Source: Ligustrum vulgare (Eukaryota > Streptophyta > Magnoliopsida > Lamiales > Oleaceae). From it: DNA of 64,000 nucleotides. The stretch lies in contig OY743169.1 of NCBI GenBank assembly GCA_963555705.1, positions 50,520,124 through 50,584,123 on the forward strand, read 5' to 3'. Positions within the stretch are counted from its first letter, which is position 1. Every line of letters starts with the position of its first letter. Positions 22,359-34,650 of this stretch are shown here, piece by piece. The notes under the pieces are model-generated. The model ran no database searches. It was not told where the DNA came from and saw only the letters and a list, made by a program, of their open reading frames with translations. A program made the position numbers and the translations under genes.

Positions 22359-23471
22359 CTAGTTTTTCTACCTGTGCTATGCACGAAAATATGTTTGTGA
22401 TAGTGATTTCAATCGAAAATTATGAAAATATGTTAATTATACATTTATATCAAATAAAATTATTGTACAATAATATTTTAATACAAAATATTATTGAATT
22501 CAAAACTTTAAAAAAGACAAAACTAATCAAAATTGAAAATGCAATATGTACAATAATACAAAGTATTGTTACAAAACTTTAGAAAAGACAAAACTAATCT
22601 AAATTTATTGCTGTAACCACATTATTTCAAAATAGTTACATGAAAAGAAAACAAAAAATCAAAAATAATATAAATAAACATTTTATTCCAATAAAAATAT
22701 AAATTAATCAATTAAGTAAGAAATTATTTGTTTTGAAAGAAAATTTTTGGATTAGTCACTTAATCCTTTTTCTTTAATAACCTAAGTGAAAAACTTATGA
22801 AAATACCCAATATAAAGAATATTCTTAAGTTATTTTGACTAAAACATTTTTCGGGTTAGTTATTTTTCAATACATTTTATAATATACTTTTATGTATTCG
22901 GTAAAATGTTTATAATAATATTTATAAACATTACAATTTTTAATACCACTTTTTAACCACACAAATATTTTGAAATCATTTTTAACCACGTATTCTACCT
23001 AAAAAATGCAAATAGTAAAAAATAATAGCGACTGTTAAGCCGCCAAACACAAGCTTTATTTATATTTCTAAAAAAAGAATTTAATAACATCTTTTTTCAA
23101 ATTAGTTATACTATCATTATTTATAAAGAAAAATATCACTTTTTAACAACACATTTTCTCAACCACACTTTTCAAATTAGGGGTCTGTCAATATCGTGCA
23201 ATGACAGCCGTGCATTGAGATTTTTCACTGTTCAAAATTGAATTTTCGATTTATTTTAAATATAGCGTTTTAATAATTTAGAAGATCTTAATAATAAGAT
23301 AAGTGAGAATTGTTAGCATAATTCAATTCTTGTATTAGAAAATGTGTAATTTCAAAATTTTCATTTTGATGGAACTTTTAGATGTGGGACAACCTTTTTT
23401 TTTTATATGAAAAAAATATTTTTTTGGGGGGAAAATTTTTTGCCACTATCTTCCTTTTATATAGTAGAAGA
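22359..23471 (-). mobile_element. Helitron B (1.1 kb, non-autonomous)
   Basis: The reverse-strand 5' end reads A|TCTTCTACTATATAAAAGG at 23471, the canonical A/TC junction. The 3' end is CTAG at 22359-22362, preceded by a hairpin GTGC-TAT-GCAC (22374-22384) and followed by T. AT-rich and without coding potential. It stands head-to-tail with Helitron A and both interrupt a Gypsy LTR. Confidence 0.75.
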
Positions 23472-24303
23472 TATATAAATATATATATATATATAAGAGG
23501 TGTTGAGTTGTTGGAAATATTAATGTATGATGGAGAAATTTAATTCAAAGTAAAGAAATTTTGAAGCATTTATTTCAAAGCTTAACCAAAAGGGGATTTT
23601 TTTTTTTTTGTATTATCTTGTTTTTAATCTGTTAAATTAGGTTGTTATTGAAATGATTATGTTTGTTATTAAATGTTGTTGTTATTTTATTATGGGTTAA
23701 TTTTAGGTTGTTGAGATTGTTGATTAGTTTAACTTCATTTAGTCATTTTAGGTTATCTATTGATTTTGGGTTATTTATGTTTATATATTTATGATTATGA
23801 AAAATGTTTTATGTTTATATAGCTTCTAAATTTTTGTCAATATTTTGAGTTGCAATTGGAATTTACCACACATGTTAGGTTGAACTTAGACAATCCCATG
23901 TAATTTGGTTAATTGATTAAATAACACTAATTAATTTTTGAAAGAAGAAATTAGTGTAGTTAAGATAACTAATTCACATTCTCTTATGCTATGTGACTCA
24001 TTCTAATTACTAAGTTTAGGTTGGCATTATTTTACTAAGGTTAATTAACTTTTATTCTAGTTTTTACATTGTTGCTTATTTGCTTTAGTTAATTAGTTAA
24101 ATATTTTCATGTCTTTAATCATGTCACTTAGTTAGGGATTCAAAATCAAACAAAAATATTTTGTGTCACTTGAATTTTCTTTTTTAATGAAATCAACAAG
24201 GTTAGTTATAAATCAATCAATCCTCATGAGTACAACAACCTCTCATCACTTTACTACTTGAATGCGAACCGCGTACTAGCGGTATATGATTTTAGCGAAC
24301 AAG

Positions 24304-24326
24304 TTTTTTGCGCTATTGCCGAAGAT
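24304..24326 (+). other. Degenerate primer-binding site of the forward Gypsy element
   Basis: TTTTTTGCGCTATTGCCGAA immediately after the LTR is a mutated form of the TTTTTGGCGCCGTTGCCGGG seen in Athila/Tat-type elements. Confidence 0.7.
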
Positions 24327-25057
24327 AGATTTTATTTGTAATAAATGCATTGATTTTGGTTAATTGAATTGTATTCTCATTCACATCTCTTTCTTCTTTT
24401 TAATTTTCATTTTAGGTACATTTGCCTTGTATATGAAACAACGTCCAACTTGTAGAATTCTTCCATTTGATTCCGAACCCAAATGAACTTATAGTAGGAG
24501 GATTAGGAAAAGAAGAGAACAAGTGGAACAATAAAGAATACAAGACAATACGGTGGACAACAACCAAGATGGTGTAAATCTCGTCATAGATGAAGATGAT
24601 AGGCCAATGGGGCAATTCATGGTCCCTCTCATCTCAAAACCAAGGAAGCATCACACATCCCCCATTTGGGCAATTAGCAAGGATGATGACGGAGAGACAA
24701 CAAGGAGCCTTACCAAGCAACACCAAGACTAACCCAAAGGAGAATGTGCAAGATATCACCACAAGAAGTGGATTTCAACTACCAAAGATTACAGTAAAGC
24801 AACCTACGGCATAACCCAAGGTGAGTGCAAAAGGTAAAGATCATGTGGAAAAATCAAATGAAAATGATGAAGTACCTAGCGAAAGTGAAAGTGGGAAAAC
24901 TTTAACAAAGACTCCTACTCCGGTCAAAGCTTATGTGCCTCCCATTCCTTTTCTTCAAAAGCTTCAAAAGCACAAGGTGGATGAGTAATTTGGTAAATTT
25001 CTTGAAGTTTTCAAGAAACCTTACATCAACATACCATTTGCCGATGCATTAGCTCAA

Positions 25058-25510
25058 ATGTCTAGCTATGTAAAGTTCATAAAAGACATTCTTTCAAACA
25101 AGAGGAGACTTGAAGATCATGAAACTGTGATGCCACCAAAAGGATGTAGTGCCATCCTACAAAACAAATTGCCTCAAAAAATCAAAGGACCAAGGAGTTT
25201 TACTATTCCTTGTACTATTGGTGATTTAAATTTTGGAAAAGCATTATGTGATCTTGGAGCTAGTATTAATTTGATGCCCTTGTCTATTTTCAGGAGATTG
25301 GGTATGGGAGAAGTAAAACCAACCACAGTTTCATTATAATTGGCCGATCGATCTATAAAGCACCCATCGGGTATAATTGAGGATGTGCTAATCAAGGCGG
25401 ACAAGTTCATCTTCCCAGTCGATTTTGTTATTCTTGACAAGGAAGAAGATCTTGATATCCCAACCATATTGGGAAGGCCTTTTCTAGTAACTGGTTAGGC
25501 CTTAATAGAT
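25058..25510 (+). pseudogene. Aspartic protease domain
   Basis: KALCDLGASINLMPLSIFRR carries the active-site triad in the form Asp-Leu-Gly, as is common in this lineage, after a GPRSFTIPCTIG lead-in. After a stop it continues to [12 protein letters not shown], where a TAG stop at about 25497 replaces an Arg-type codon, then ALIDVQGGKLILRVQDE. Confidence 0.85.
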
Positions 25511-26812
25511 GTGCAAGGAGGGAAGTTGATATTGAGGGTTCAAGATGAGCAAATCACATTCGATGTCATAAAATCCATGAAGTACCCAGTCAAGGCAAAT
25601 TCATGCTCCCGAGTAGACATCATTGATCAAGAAGTGGTTACATCATTCATCCATGGATCATCTAAGGATTCCCTTGAGACTTATATTGCTCATTCTTTAA
25701 CCACTAATAGAGAGGGTGATCTAGACATTGAAAGGATGGCACAACATTTGGAGGCCAATAAATCCTATACATACAAGAAGAGGCCATACTTTGAAGAATT
25801 GGGAGCAAGATCTTCTCCCTCACTATCTTCCATTCAACAAGCCCCAACTCCTGAACTCAAGCGTCTTCCATCACATTTGAGGTATGCATATTTGGGTGAT
25901 TCTTCTACCCTTCCAGATATTATTTCAAGTTCTTTCAATGAAGTAGAGGAAGAAAAGCTACTTAAGGTGCTGAAAATGCATAAAATGGCCTTTGGATGGA
26001 CTATGGCAGATATCAAGGGTATTAGCCCTACTCTATGCATGTATAAAATCCTCATGGAGGATGACTTCAAATCAACTGTGGAGCATCAACGCCATCTAAA
26101 TCCAAACATGAAATAAGTGGTAAAGGCCGAGGTATTGAAGTGGTTGGATGTGAGAATTATCTATCTAATCTCGGATAGTGAATGGATGAGTCATGTCCAA
26201 TGTGTTCCAAAGAAAGGAGGTGTCACGGTGATTGAAAATGAGAACAATGAGCTTATTCCTACAAGGTCTGTAACCGGATGGAGAGTGTGCATTGACTACC
26301 AGAAGTTGAACAATGTCACTAGGAAAGATCATTTTCCTCTTTCCTTTATTAATCAAATGCTTGAGAGGTTGGCGGGGTATTCCCATTATTGCTTCTTGGA
26401 TGGATGCTCGGGCTACAATAAAATCTTGATAGCCCCCAAAGATTAAGAGAAGACCACTTTCACATGTCCGTATGGGACTTTTTCTTATAAGAGGATGTCA
26501 TTTGGCCTTTGCAATGTACTGGCCACTTTTCAATGTTATATGATGGCCATATTCTCCGACGTGGTGGAAAAATTCATCGGGGTATTCATGGATGATTTTT
26601 CGATTTTTGGTTCTTCTTTTGATGAATGCTTGAATAATCTTGACTTTGTTTTAAAAAGATGTGAAGAAACCAATTTAGTACTTAATTGGGAGAAATGCCA
26701 CGTCATGGTGAAAGAAGACATTGTACTTGGCCACCGAATTTCTCAAGGGGGATTGAGGTTGATAAAGCAAAAATTCAAGTCATTGAGAAATTGCCCCCTC
26801 CTACTTCAGTGA
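25511..26812 (+). pseudogene. Reverse transcriptase domain
   Basis: Pieces with WRVCIDYQKLNNVTRKDHFP (RT block), MSFGLCNVLATFQCYM and the catalytic FMDD box (GVFMDDFSIFGSS) in place of YVDD. A stop after FKSTVEHQRHLNPNMK and another after LIAPKD interrupt the frame; a shift near 26750 moves the continuation into another frame. Confidence 0.9.
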
Positions 26813-27851
26813 AAGGCATAAGGAGCGTCTTAGGGCATGCCGATTTCTATAGGAGATTCATCAAAGGTTTATCCAAAATCACCAAGCCTCTTTGTTCTAT
26901 ACTTGAGAAGAACAACACTTTTCATTTCTCTCAAGAGTGTCTATTGGCTTTCAATACTCTTGAGGAGAGGCTTATCACGACTCCCATTTTTGTGGCATCA
27001 GATGGAGCTTACCATTTTGGGGCAAAGGGGAGATAAAGTGTTGCATGTGATCTATTATGCAAGTTGAACATTGAGTGATGCTCAATTGAACTATGCCACA
27101 ACCGAGAAAGAGATGATTTTCGTGGTCTTCACCTTTGAGAAATTTCGATCTTATCTCATCGGCTCAAAGGTAATTGTCTATACCGATCACTACGCTTTAA
27201 AATACTTGCTTGCTAAGAAAGATGTGAAAACAAGATTGATTAGATGGGTCCTTCTCTTACAAGAAATTGATTTGGAGATCAGTGATAAGAAGGGAGCGGA
27301 TAATCTTGTGGCCGATCATCTATCTAGTCTTGAGCAACCTAAGGAATTGGGGGTGGAAGTGATAAAGGAAGCCTTCCCAGATGAGCTGCTTTTGCATGCC
27401 AAACATCTTTTCCAAGTCTACGAAGCTCCATGGTATGCGGACTTGATGAATTTTCTTGTTAGGGTTATTCTTCCCCCAAATTTCTCTTATCAACAAAAGA
27501 AGAAATTATTTGCCAATGTAAAACATTACTTTCGGGATGAGCCATATTTTTTCAAGGAGAGTTTGGATCAAATCATAAGAAGATGTGTTCCCGAGAAAGA
27601 AATGGAAGCAATTCTTGATAGGTGTCATTCGTCACCTTATGGGGGTCATTTTGGAGCTTCCAAAACCGCCTCAAAAGTTCTTCAATTGGGACTCTATTGG
27701 CCAACATTGTTTAGGATGCATACATATTGTTTCCAAATGTGATAGATGCCAAATGAGTGAAAATATCTCTAGTCTCAATGAAATGCCATTGACTTCAATC
27801 TTGGAAGTGGAGATCTTTGATTTATGGGGAATTGATTTTAAGGAGAGTGAT
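26813..27851 (+). pseudogene. RNase H and integrase N-terminus
   Basis: Contains [38 protein letters not shown] (RNase H) and [13 protein letters not shown]. The integrase zinc finger follows as [20 protein letters not shown] and, after a frameshift, KCDRCQM (HHCC). The integrase core begins FDLWGIDF and is cut at 27851. About 50 bp present in the related copy at 28811-28860 is missing near 27015. Confidence 0.88.
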
Positions 27852-28763
27852 GTGATCCGTTATGGGGATCACCAAGAACACGCGGAATTAAACGCCGGAA
27901 AGCTCTAAAATCCAAGATAGTAGACGGTAACAATGCAACCCCGACCTCACGACGCAAGAACTATGGGTATATTAAACCCAAAACTCGTTACGATGCGGAG
28001 ATAAGAACCACAAAGGGGGAACGCCACAAAGGTTGTCAAATCCTTTGATAAGTTTAATTTGTTCGACGAGAACACGAAGAAAATATAAGGGAATATCTCA
28101 CCTTCAATATCATTAATCTCAAGAATAAAGTTGTGTTTTACAATGCTGAATAAAGCCATATATATAGGCAAAGAAAATAAAGCAACTAAAAATAAACTAG
28201 AATTCAACCTAAACTAAAAAGCTAAAAACGCCTAATATTAACTTAAAATTCGGAACCTAATTTACGGCCGTGAAAACAACCTTTACGGCCGTAATCACGC
28301 TACGGATTAAAAATTGACAACATATGTTACGACCGTGAAAATGACCTTTACGGCCGTAATCAACATTCTGAACTAAAAGATACCAAACTCTTTACGGCCG
28401 TGAAGATGTGGGTTACGGCCGTAAGTCCTCTTCTGCAAAATTTCGCCATTGTCGTGTTACGGCCGTAATTTTGGCTTTACGGCCGTGAATCCGTTACGGC
28501 CGTGATTTCAGTCTTTACGGCCGTGACTCAGCTGCTGCCCAATTTCTTGTTCTTCCTTGATCCAAATGCATTGCAATAACTTTGGCTCCTCTTCCACATT
28601 CTTATGCAACGTAAATGAAGTCTTTGCACTAGAGCACTCGTCCATCCACGCTTGCATGAATCCTTGCATTGCCTGCTTGATTCTTTTGGCTCTTTGTCTT
28701 GTTATTGGTCCTACGGGCACGTGCAACGGGTCAACGTTCTTCGAGCCACTCCGGAACTCATCA
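27852..28763 (-). mobile_element. Reverse-strand LTR-element fragment (3' LTR region plus end of pol)
   Basis: Begins TGTGATCCGTTATGGGG near 27850. On the reverse strand it first encodes the end of a Ty3/Gypsy polyprotein (28786-28508: DPLHVPVGPITRQRAKRIKQ, a typical C-terminal tail), then runs into an LTR-like region. The junctions with the forward Gypsy element on both sides are abrupt and show no matching target duplication. Confidence 0.6.
28263..28530. repeat. Array of TTACGGCCGTAA-type palindromes
   Basis: Ten copies of the 8-bp palindrome ACGGCCGT (one mutated to ACGACCGT) in 270 bp, most flanked by TT and AA or GA. Spacing is irregular (13-45 bp). It lies in the LTR-side part of the fragment and runs into its last codons. 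Confidence 0.9.
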
Positions 28764-29116
28764 GAGAGGCTTATCACGGCTCCCATTTTTGTGGCATCGG
28801 ATTGGAGCTTACTATTTTAGCTCATGTGTGATGCTAGTAACAATGACGTGGGAGCGATTTTGGGGCAAAGGGGAGATAAAGTGTTGCATGTGATCTATTA
28901 TGCAAGTTGAACATTGAGTGATGCTCAATTGAACTGTGCCACAACCGAGAAATAGATGATTGTCGTGGACTTCACCTTTGACAAATTTCGATCTTATCTC
29001 ATCGGCTCAAAGGTAATTGTCTATACCGATCACTACGATTTAAAATACTTGCTTGCTAAGAAAGATGTGAAAACAAGATTGATTAGATGGGTCATTCTCT
29101 TACAAGAATTTGATTT
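28764..29116 (+). pseudogene. Second Gypsy RNase H fragment
   Basis: GAGAGGCTTATCACGGCTCC through TGGGTCATTCTCTTACAAGA repeats 26966-27270 with scattered changes. It keeps about 50 bp (28811-28860, including GTAACAATGACGTGGGAGCG) lost from the other copy, so it derives from a different element of the same family. It ends where the Helitron train starts. Confidence 0.85.
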
Positions 29117-30173
29117 TATCAAAAATAATTTAGTACTATCAGAATTGGAACTAACTATTTTATTACAATATTTGATATTTAAATTTATTAAACAAATATT
29201 TTATTTCATATTTACTTTAATATTACAAATTAAATAGACGTGGTCATATATTTAAATAAATGTAACAAATTAAGCAATATGAAATGTTAGTTTTGATTAA
29301 ATTTTAAAGAATGTATATCGTAAATATATTTAACTTTATTTACAAAGAAATCATCTATGCATCTCGATTCATAAAAACGGCACGGTTGTTTAATCCACAA
29401 GACATAATATTTTATCACTTATTCATATGGAATTGATTTTTCAAGAATCAATTTTTCTGAACATTCATTTTCAATCACACATTCTTTAAAAAATTATATT
29501 TTACAATTTTTCATACAATTTTTTAACTGTACATTCTAAAAAATCACTATTTCACAAAAACAATTCTTAAAAATTCAAAGTCAAATAGTCAAAATAATAA
29601 TTGGAAAATCACTCAATTATCATGATACGACAATCGATTAATGTTGGAGATCACGAAATTATACAAATAATCTTATACCCTATAATATTCAAAATTTTAT
29701 TAAAATTAAGATGATTAAAAATATTAATCATTTTATTGATATTATTAACTAAAAAGAAACAAAAGCATTAATTATTCAATATTAGTTTTCGTTCAATAAC
29801 ATTTTCTATAAATTATTTATAAGCAGCGCATTTTTTCAACTACGTATATATTTCAGAAAATATGATTTTTAATATTAAAGATAACAAATGATTTGACAAT
29901 TAATAATTAAAACACAATTTTTATATTGATGGCTATATATAGAATTTATAAAATTAAAATTGATTAAAAAAATATCAACCATTATCTAGTATTTACCATA
30001 TATATAAATGCGTTAACATTTATTCAGATTTTGCATTCACATTAGACATACATCAATTTTGCATTTTCACTAATCCACCTTCCGAATTTTAATTCTATGG
30101 GACCTTACTATTTATAGAAATAGAAAAATTGGCGGGAAATTATTTTTAGGAACTACCTTACTTTTATATATTA
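29117..30173 (-). mobile_element. Helitron C (3'-truncated copy)
   Basis: Shares its sequence with the right part of Helitron D (31140-32325), for example ACAATATTTGATATTTAAAT and GGCGGGAAATTATTTTTAGG. Its 5' end faces right and stops at CTTTTATATATTA next to D's CTAG. The 3' hairpin end is missing at 29117. Confidence 0.6.
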
Positions 30174-32089
30174 CTAGTGTTACACCCGTGCGATACACGG
30201 TCATTTGTTACCTACATATATCAAATTTATATTTTAACATATGAAATGAATATTTAATTAAAAAAAGGAATGAAGACAATTAATTACAAAGGTACATTAC
30301 ACATACCTTAATTATTTTTTAATTTTTTTTTACTCTTCGTATGTTTATCGTTCTAGAAATTTATTTTAATATTGTAATTTGAATTGATTTAAAACTTCAA
30401 ATGGAAAAGAAAAATTACATTTAAATAGAATTTGTAATAAGTAGAAAAAAAATAGATATATCTGTGGTATACGCTTAAGAATTTTATTAAAACGAAAATG
30501 AAAAGAAAAAGAAAAATAGATTGATGAACGTTCTTATTTCATTCACTTTCATTTTCTATTTTTAAATAAAAATATTTATGTGATATTGACAAATTTTTTA
30601 TATTTTTTTATTTTTACGAATTAAAAAAAAAATTAATTGATTTTCAAGAGGGAAGACGGACCAAGAAACCTCGGAACCTGAAAATTGCAGCTATTTAAAA
30701 TTTTGCATTTAATTGGATTAATTTAAGTCTGAATTTTGTCCAAAATGAATAATAAATAGTGAATTAATACCACTAATTACCATTTTAGAAAATATGTTTT
30801 AGACAGGAAAATGGGCCAATACATATTTTTGGGAAGTGTTTTCTCTTACATATTACATTTTTCTTTTGTGAACATATTTACTCCTTGTTTGAACATATTT
30901 TTCTTTTGTGAACATATTTACTCCTTGTTTGAATCCTCATTATCTACAAATGAGTTTAATAGTAATGATTTTGTGGAGAATATATACTTAAGCACGTGTT
31001 TGATACAATGAGCTATCAAAAACTTCGATTTTTTTTTTTAAAAAATTATATGTAAATTATAGGGGACCTTTTTTTCATGTGCATAACTATTCAATTTTAA
31101 TGATTATTAATGTAATTAATCTTTTCAAAATATAATTTCTAGATTATCACAAATAATTTATCACTATCCAAATAGTACTATTAGAATTGGTACCAACTAT
31201 CTTATTACAATATTTGATATTTAAATTTATTAAACAAATATTTCATTTCATATTTGCTTTAATATTACAAATTAAACAGATGTGGTCATATATTTAAATA
31301 AATGTAGCAAATTAAGCAACATGAAATGTTAGTTTTGATTAAATTTTAACGAATGTATATCGTAAATATATTTAACTTTATTTACTAAGAAATCATCTAT
31401 GCATCTCGATTCATAAAAGTGACACTGTTGTATAACCCACAAGACTTAATACTTTATCACTTACTCATATGAAATTGATTTTTCAAGAATCAATTTTTCT
31501 GAATATTCATTTTCAATCACATAAATTTAAAAAAAATTATATTTTACAAATTTTCATACTACTTTTTAACTATACATTATAAAAAATCACAATTTCACAA
31601 AAACAATTCTCAAAAAATAAAAGTAAAATATCAAAATAATAATTTTAAAATGTCGTAATTATCATGATACGACAACCGATTAAAGTTAGAGATTGTGAAA
31701 TTATACAAATAATCTTATACCCTATAATCCTTAAAAATTTATTAAAATTGAGAATGATTAAAAATATTAATCATTCTATTCATATTATTCACTAAATAGA
31801 AACCAAAGCATTAATTATTCAATATTAGTCTTCGTTTAATAACTTTTTCTATAAATTATTTATAACAACGCATTTTTTCAACTACATAAATATTTCATAA
31901 AATATGATTTTTTAATTAAAGATAATGAATGATTTGACCATTAATAATTAAAATACAATTTTTATATTAATGGCTATACATAGAATTTATAATATTAAGA
32001 ACAATAAATAAATAAAATAATTAAATAATTAAATGATAATTTTAATACTGATAACTAAAAATATTAATTAAACTCATTCAATATTAGTG

Positions 32090-32148
<59 letters not shown>

Positions 32149-32325
32149 AATAAATGCATTTACATTTATCCAGATTTTGCATTCACATTTAACATACATC
32201 AATTTTGTATTCACACTAATCCACTTTGCATTCACACTATTTAATTATATGGGACCTTACTATTTATAGATATAAAAAAAATAGGCGGGAAATTGTTTTT
32301 AGAAACTACCTTACTTTTATATATA
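30174..32325 (-). mobile_element. Helitron D (about 2.15 kb)
   Basis: The reverse-strand 3' end is CTAG at 30174-30177, preceded by hairpin CCGTG-CGATA-CACGG (30186-30200); T follows. The 5' end (reverse strand TATATAAAAGTAAGGTAGTT) abuts the CTAG of Helitron E at 32326. No coding capacity. Contains a direct duplication of TTTTTCTTTTGTGAACATAT and its surroundings (30851-30930) and a TA repeat (32089-32142). Confidence 0.68.
32089..32142. repeat. (TA)n microsatellite
   Basis: About 27 uninterrupted TA units inside Helitron D. Confidence 0.97.
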
Positions 32326-34562
32326 CTAGTGTTACACCCGTGCGATGCACGGCCATTTGTTACTTTGTACGGCCATTTGTTACTTACATATATCAAATTT
32401 ATATTTTAACATATGAAATTAATACTTAATTAAAAATGAGAAAGTAATGAAGACAATTAATTACAAATGTACATTACACATAACTTAATTTTTTTTCAAT
32501 TTTTTTACGATTCGTATGTTTATCGTTCCAGAAATTTCTTTAAATATTGTAATTTGAATTGATTTAAAACTTAAAATGGAAAAGAAAAATTACATTTAAA
32601 TAAAATTTGTAATAAGTGGAAAAAATAGATTTATCTGTGATATATGCTCAGAATTTTATTAAAACGAAAAGATAAAGAAAAAGAAACATAGATTGATGAA
32701 CGTTCTTATTTTATCCTTTTTCATTTTCTATTTTTAAATAAAAATATTTATACGATATTGACAAAGTTTTTTTTTTTTTTATCTTTACGAATTAAAAAAA
32801 AAAAAATCATTGATTTTAAGTAGTAAACGATTATTAAGTTTTCCACATTTTTTCACAAAAAAAATAAAATTGAAGTTGTTGTTCAAGAAAAAATTGATAT
32901 TATTTTTTTTATCGAAAATAACATATATTTGCACATTGTTTGGAGTTGCGTTGTTAAGTATTAAAATGAACATCCCTAATAATTTCAATTTCATTTCCCA
33001 TTGCACTAAACGCATCATCAAGCCCCTGTTTGGTACCTATTATTTTAAAATCTCATTTTTTAAAAACTCATTTTCAACCACACATTATACCAATAAAATA
33101 ATCTACACATAAGTCCAAAAATATTCTCCAATTTTTAACTACACATCTCCAAAAAATTTACTATTTCAAACCACATTATTCCAAATAATGGGTCTCCAAC
33201 AGGGGCCAAATACAGTCAACACGTCATCCATAACATAGTAATTAATTTCACTACGTAAAATGATTTCCATAATACCATTCAAATTTTATTAATTTGATGA
33301 CATAATAATTAGTTTTAGTTTCAATAAATTATTAATTATCATCAGTACATCTTACGTCGATTTAGCAAGTTTAATTCAAATAATTAAAAAAAATGAATAG
33401 TCACTGTTTTCTTAAAAAAAAATTTTTTTTTACCTTTTTCTGGAAATAAAATATCTATTAAGAAGTGTAAACAAACTTATTTGTCGCTAATATTTTTAAC
33501 TAAACAAAAAAGAAAAAATATTAAAGTTTAATAAAATATTAATCTAATTAATGCACAAATAATGCACGAAAAAGTAAAGTTATTTTTGTTTTTCAAAGTT
33601 AATGTGTAGTTTTCCAAATGTATTAATTTCTTTATAAAATTTATTTTTTATAAAGCAATTAATGATGAATATTAATTCAAACAAACTTATTTGTCATTAA
33701 TATTTTTAACTAAACAAAAAAGAACAAACAATAAAACAACTTCAAATTATAATAGTTATATTAAAAATTTTTGTAATTTTTTTATCATCAACTCTTTATT
33801 AATTTTCACATCTTGTCTTTTGAGACGATTTTCATTCAATATATTTGTTTTGTTGGCGAAAAACACTTATTTATCTCTCATATTTTTAAATAATCAAAAT
33901 AAATAATTAATACAAAAGTTAAAAAAAATATTTGCACATCCTTTCAATGCAAATTAGCAGAATATTTGAATAGAATTTGTGATTAGAAATAAAATTTATT
34001 AATTAATTGAATGTTATAAATAACAATGCGATTAAAAAAAGTTAAGGATATAAAAGCAAAACTAAACAAACATCGAAGATCTATCTTGCAATTAAAATAT
34101 GGTGTAAATTTAAAAAAAATGTGTTGTATGAATATTGTTACCTAAATATAATTAGCTTGATTTTCAAAATATGAAAAACACGTACAATGAAATGATTCAT
34201 CGGTGTTAAAACAATTACAAATTTGGATGGATTAATGAGTGAAATGAATGAATTGGAATATAAATAAATGTTATGTCAACAATTATTTCTTGTAGGATCC
34301 ATAAAAATTGCAGGAAATATATATATATAGAGAGAGAATACGAATAGACAAATTATTAGCATTCAATACATGTAGTCAAGTACCTATTTACAATGCATTA
34401 CACACTTTCCCACATTAAATGTCTCATTAATTGTCAACAACTCATTTCCCAATTCCGGAAATTCAATTGAAAAAAAAAAATTCCAAAAATAGAAACTGAA
34501 AATTGGCGGGAAATTTTTTTTGACGGCACTTCTGTTTATATATATATATATAGATAGAATAT
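32326..34562 (-). mobile_element. Helitron E (about 2.2 kb)
   Basis: Reverse-strand 3' end CTAG at 32326-32329 with a perfect hairpin CCGTGC-GAT-GCACGG (32338-32352). The inner 450 bp matches the same part of Helitron D. The 5' end is probably A|TCTATATTCTATCTATAT near 34562, downstream (reverse strand) of the GGCGGGAAATTT box. Holds a hAT-type MITE at 33022-33206. No gene. Confidence 0.6.
33022..33206. mobile_element. MITE with GCCCCTGTTTGG termini
   Basis: 185 bp, left end GCCCCTGTTTGGTACCTATT, right end CTCCAACAGGGGC (inverted). The interior, with TCAACCACACAT and AATAAAATAATCTACA, matches the MITE in the kinase intron (45165-45352). Terminal sequence and size suggest a hAT-derived MITE. 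Confidence 0.72.
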
Positions 34563-34604
34563 AGATTATGATTATGATATATATAGATATAGATATACAC
34601 ATAC

Positions 34605-34636
<32 letters not shown>

Positions 34637-34650
34637 TACATATATACATA
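34530..34650. repeat. AT/ATAC-rich simple repeats
   Basis: TATATATATATATAGATAG, ATATAGATATAG and repeated CATATACATATACATATACA between two Helitron ends that face each other. Reading frames here are artefacts. Confidence 0.9.

Larger units (their letters stand above)
18161..24301 (+). repeat. 5' LTR of the forward Gypsy element, split by two Helitrons
   Basis: Begins TGTTAAGTGCATTTTATACA at 18161. A TATA box ATATAAATACC lies at about 18767-18778, and GCTAGGGTTAGGTTTTC follows. The LTR is interrupted at 18997 by Helitrons and resumes at 23472, ending GCGAACA at 24301 right before the primer-binding site. Without the Helitrons it is about 1.67 kb. Confidence 0.7.
24412..27851 (+). pseudogene. 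Gag-pol relic of a forward Ty3/Gypsy element
   Basis: In order: a gag remnant (24560-24830, with GQLARMMTERQQGALPSNT and ITTRSGF, most of gag deleted), protease, reverse transcriptase, RNase H and the N-terminal part of integrase. At least four in-frame stops (about 25337, 25497, 26116, 26446) and frameshifts near 26750, 27036 and 27720 disable it. It breaks off inside the integrase core at 27851, where a reverse-strand LTR fragment starts. Residue order and motifs fit an Athila/Tat-like lineage. Confidence 0.9.

Noticed and set aside
28263..28530. CRISPR-like array
   Set aside because: The repeats are 8-12 bp palindromes with irregular spacing in plant LTR DNA; nothing matches a CRISPR array.
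29117..32820. Simple segmental duplication of 29.1-30.6 kb and 31.1-32.8 kb
   Set aside because: The hairpin-CTAG borders at 30174 and 32326 and the inverted copy at 34640-35790 with permuted order are better explained by tandem Helitrons.
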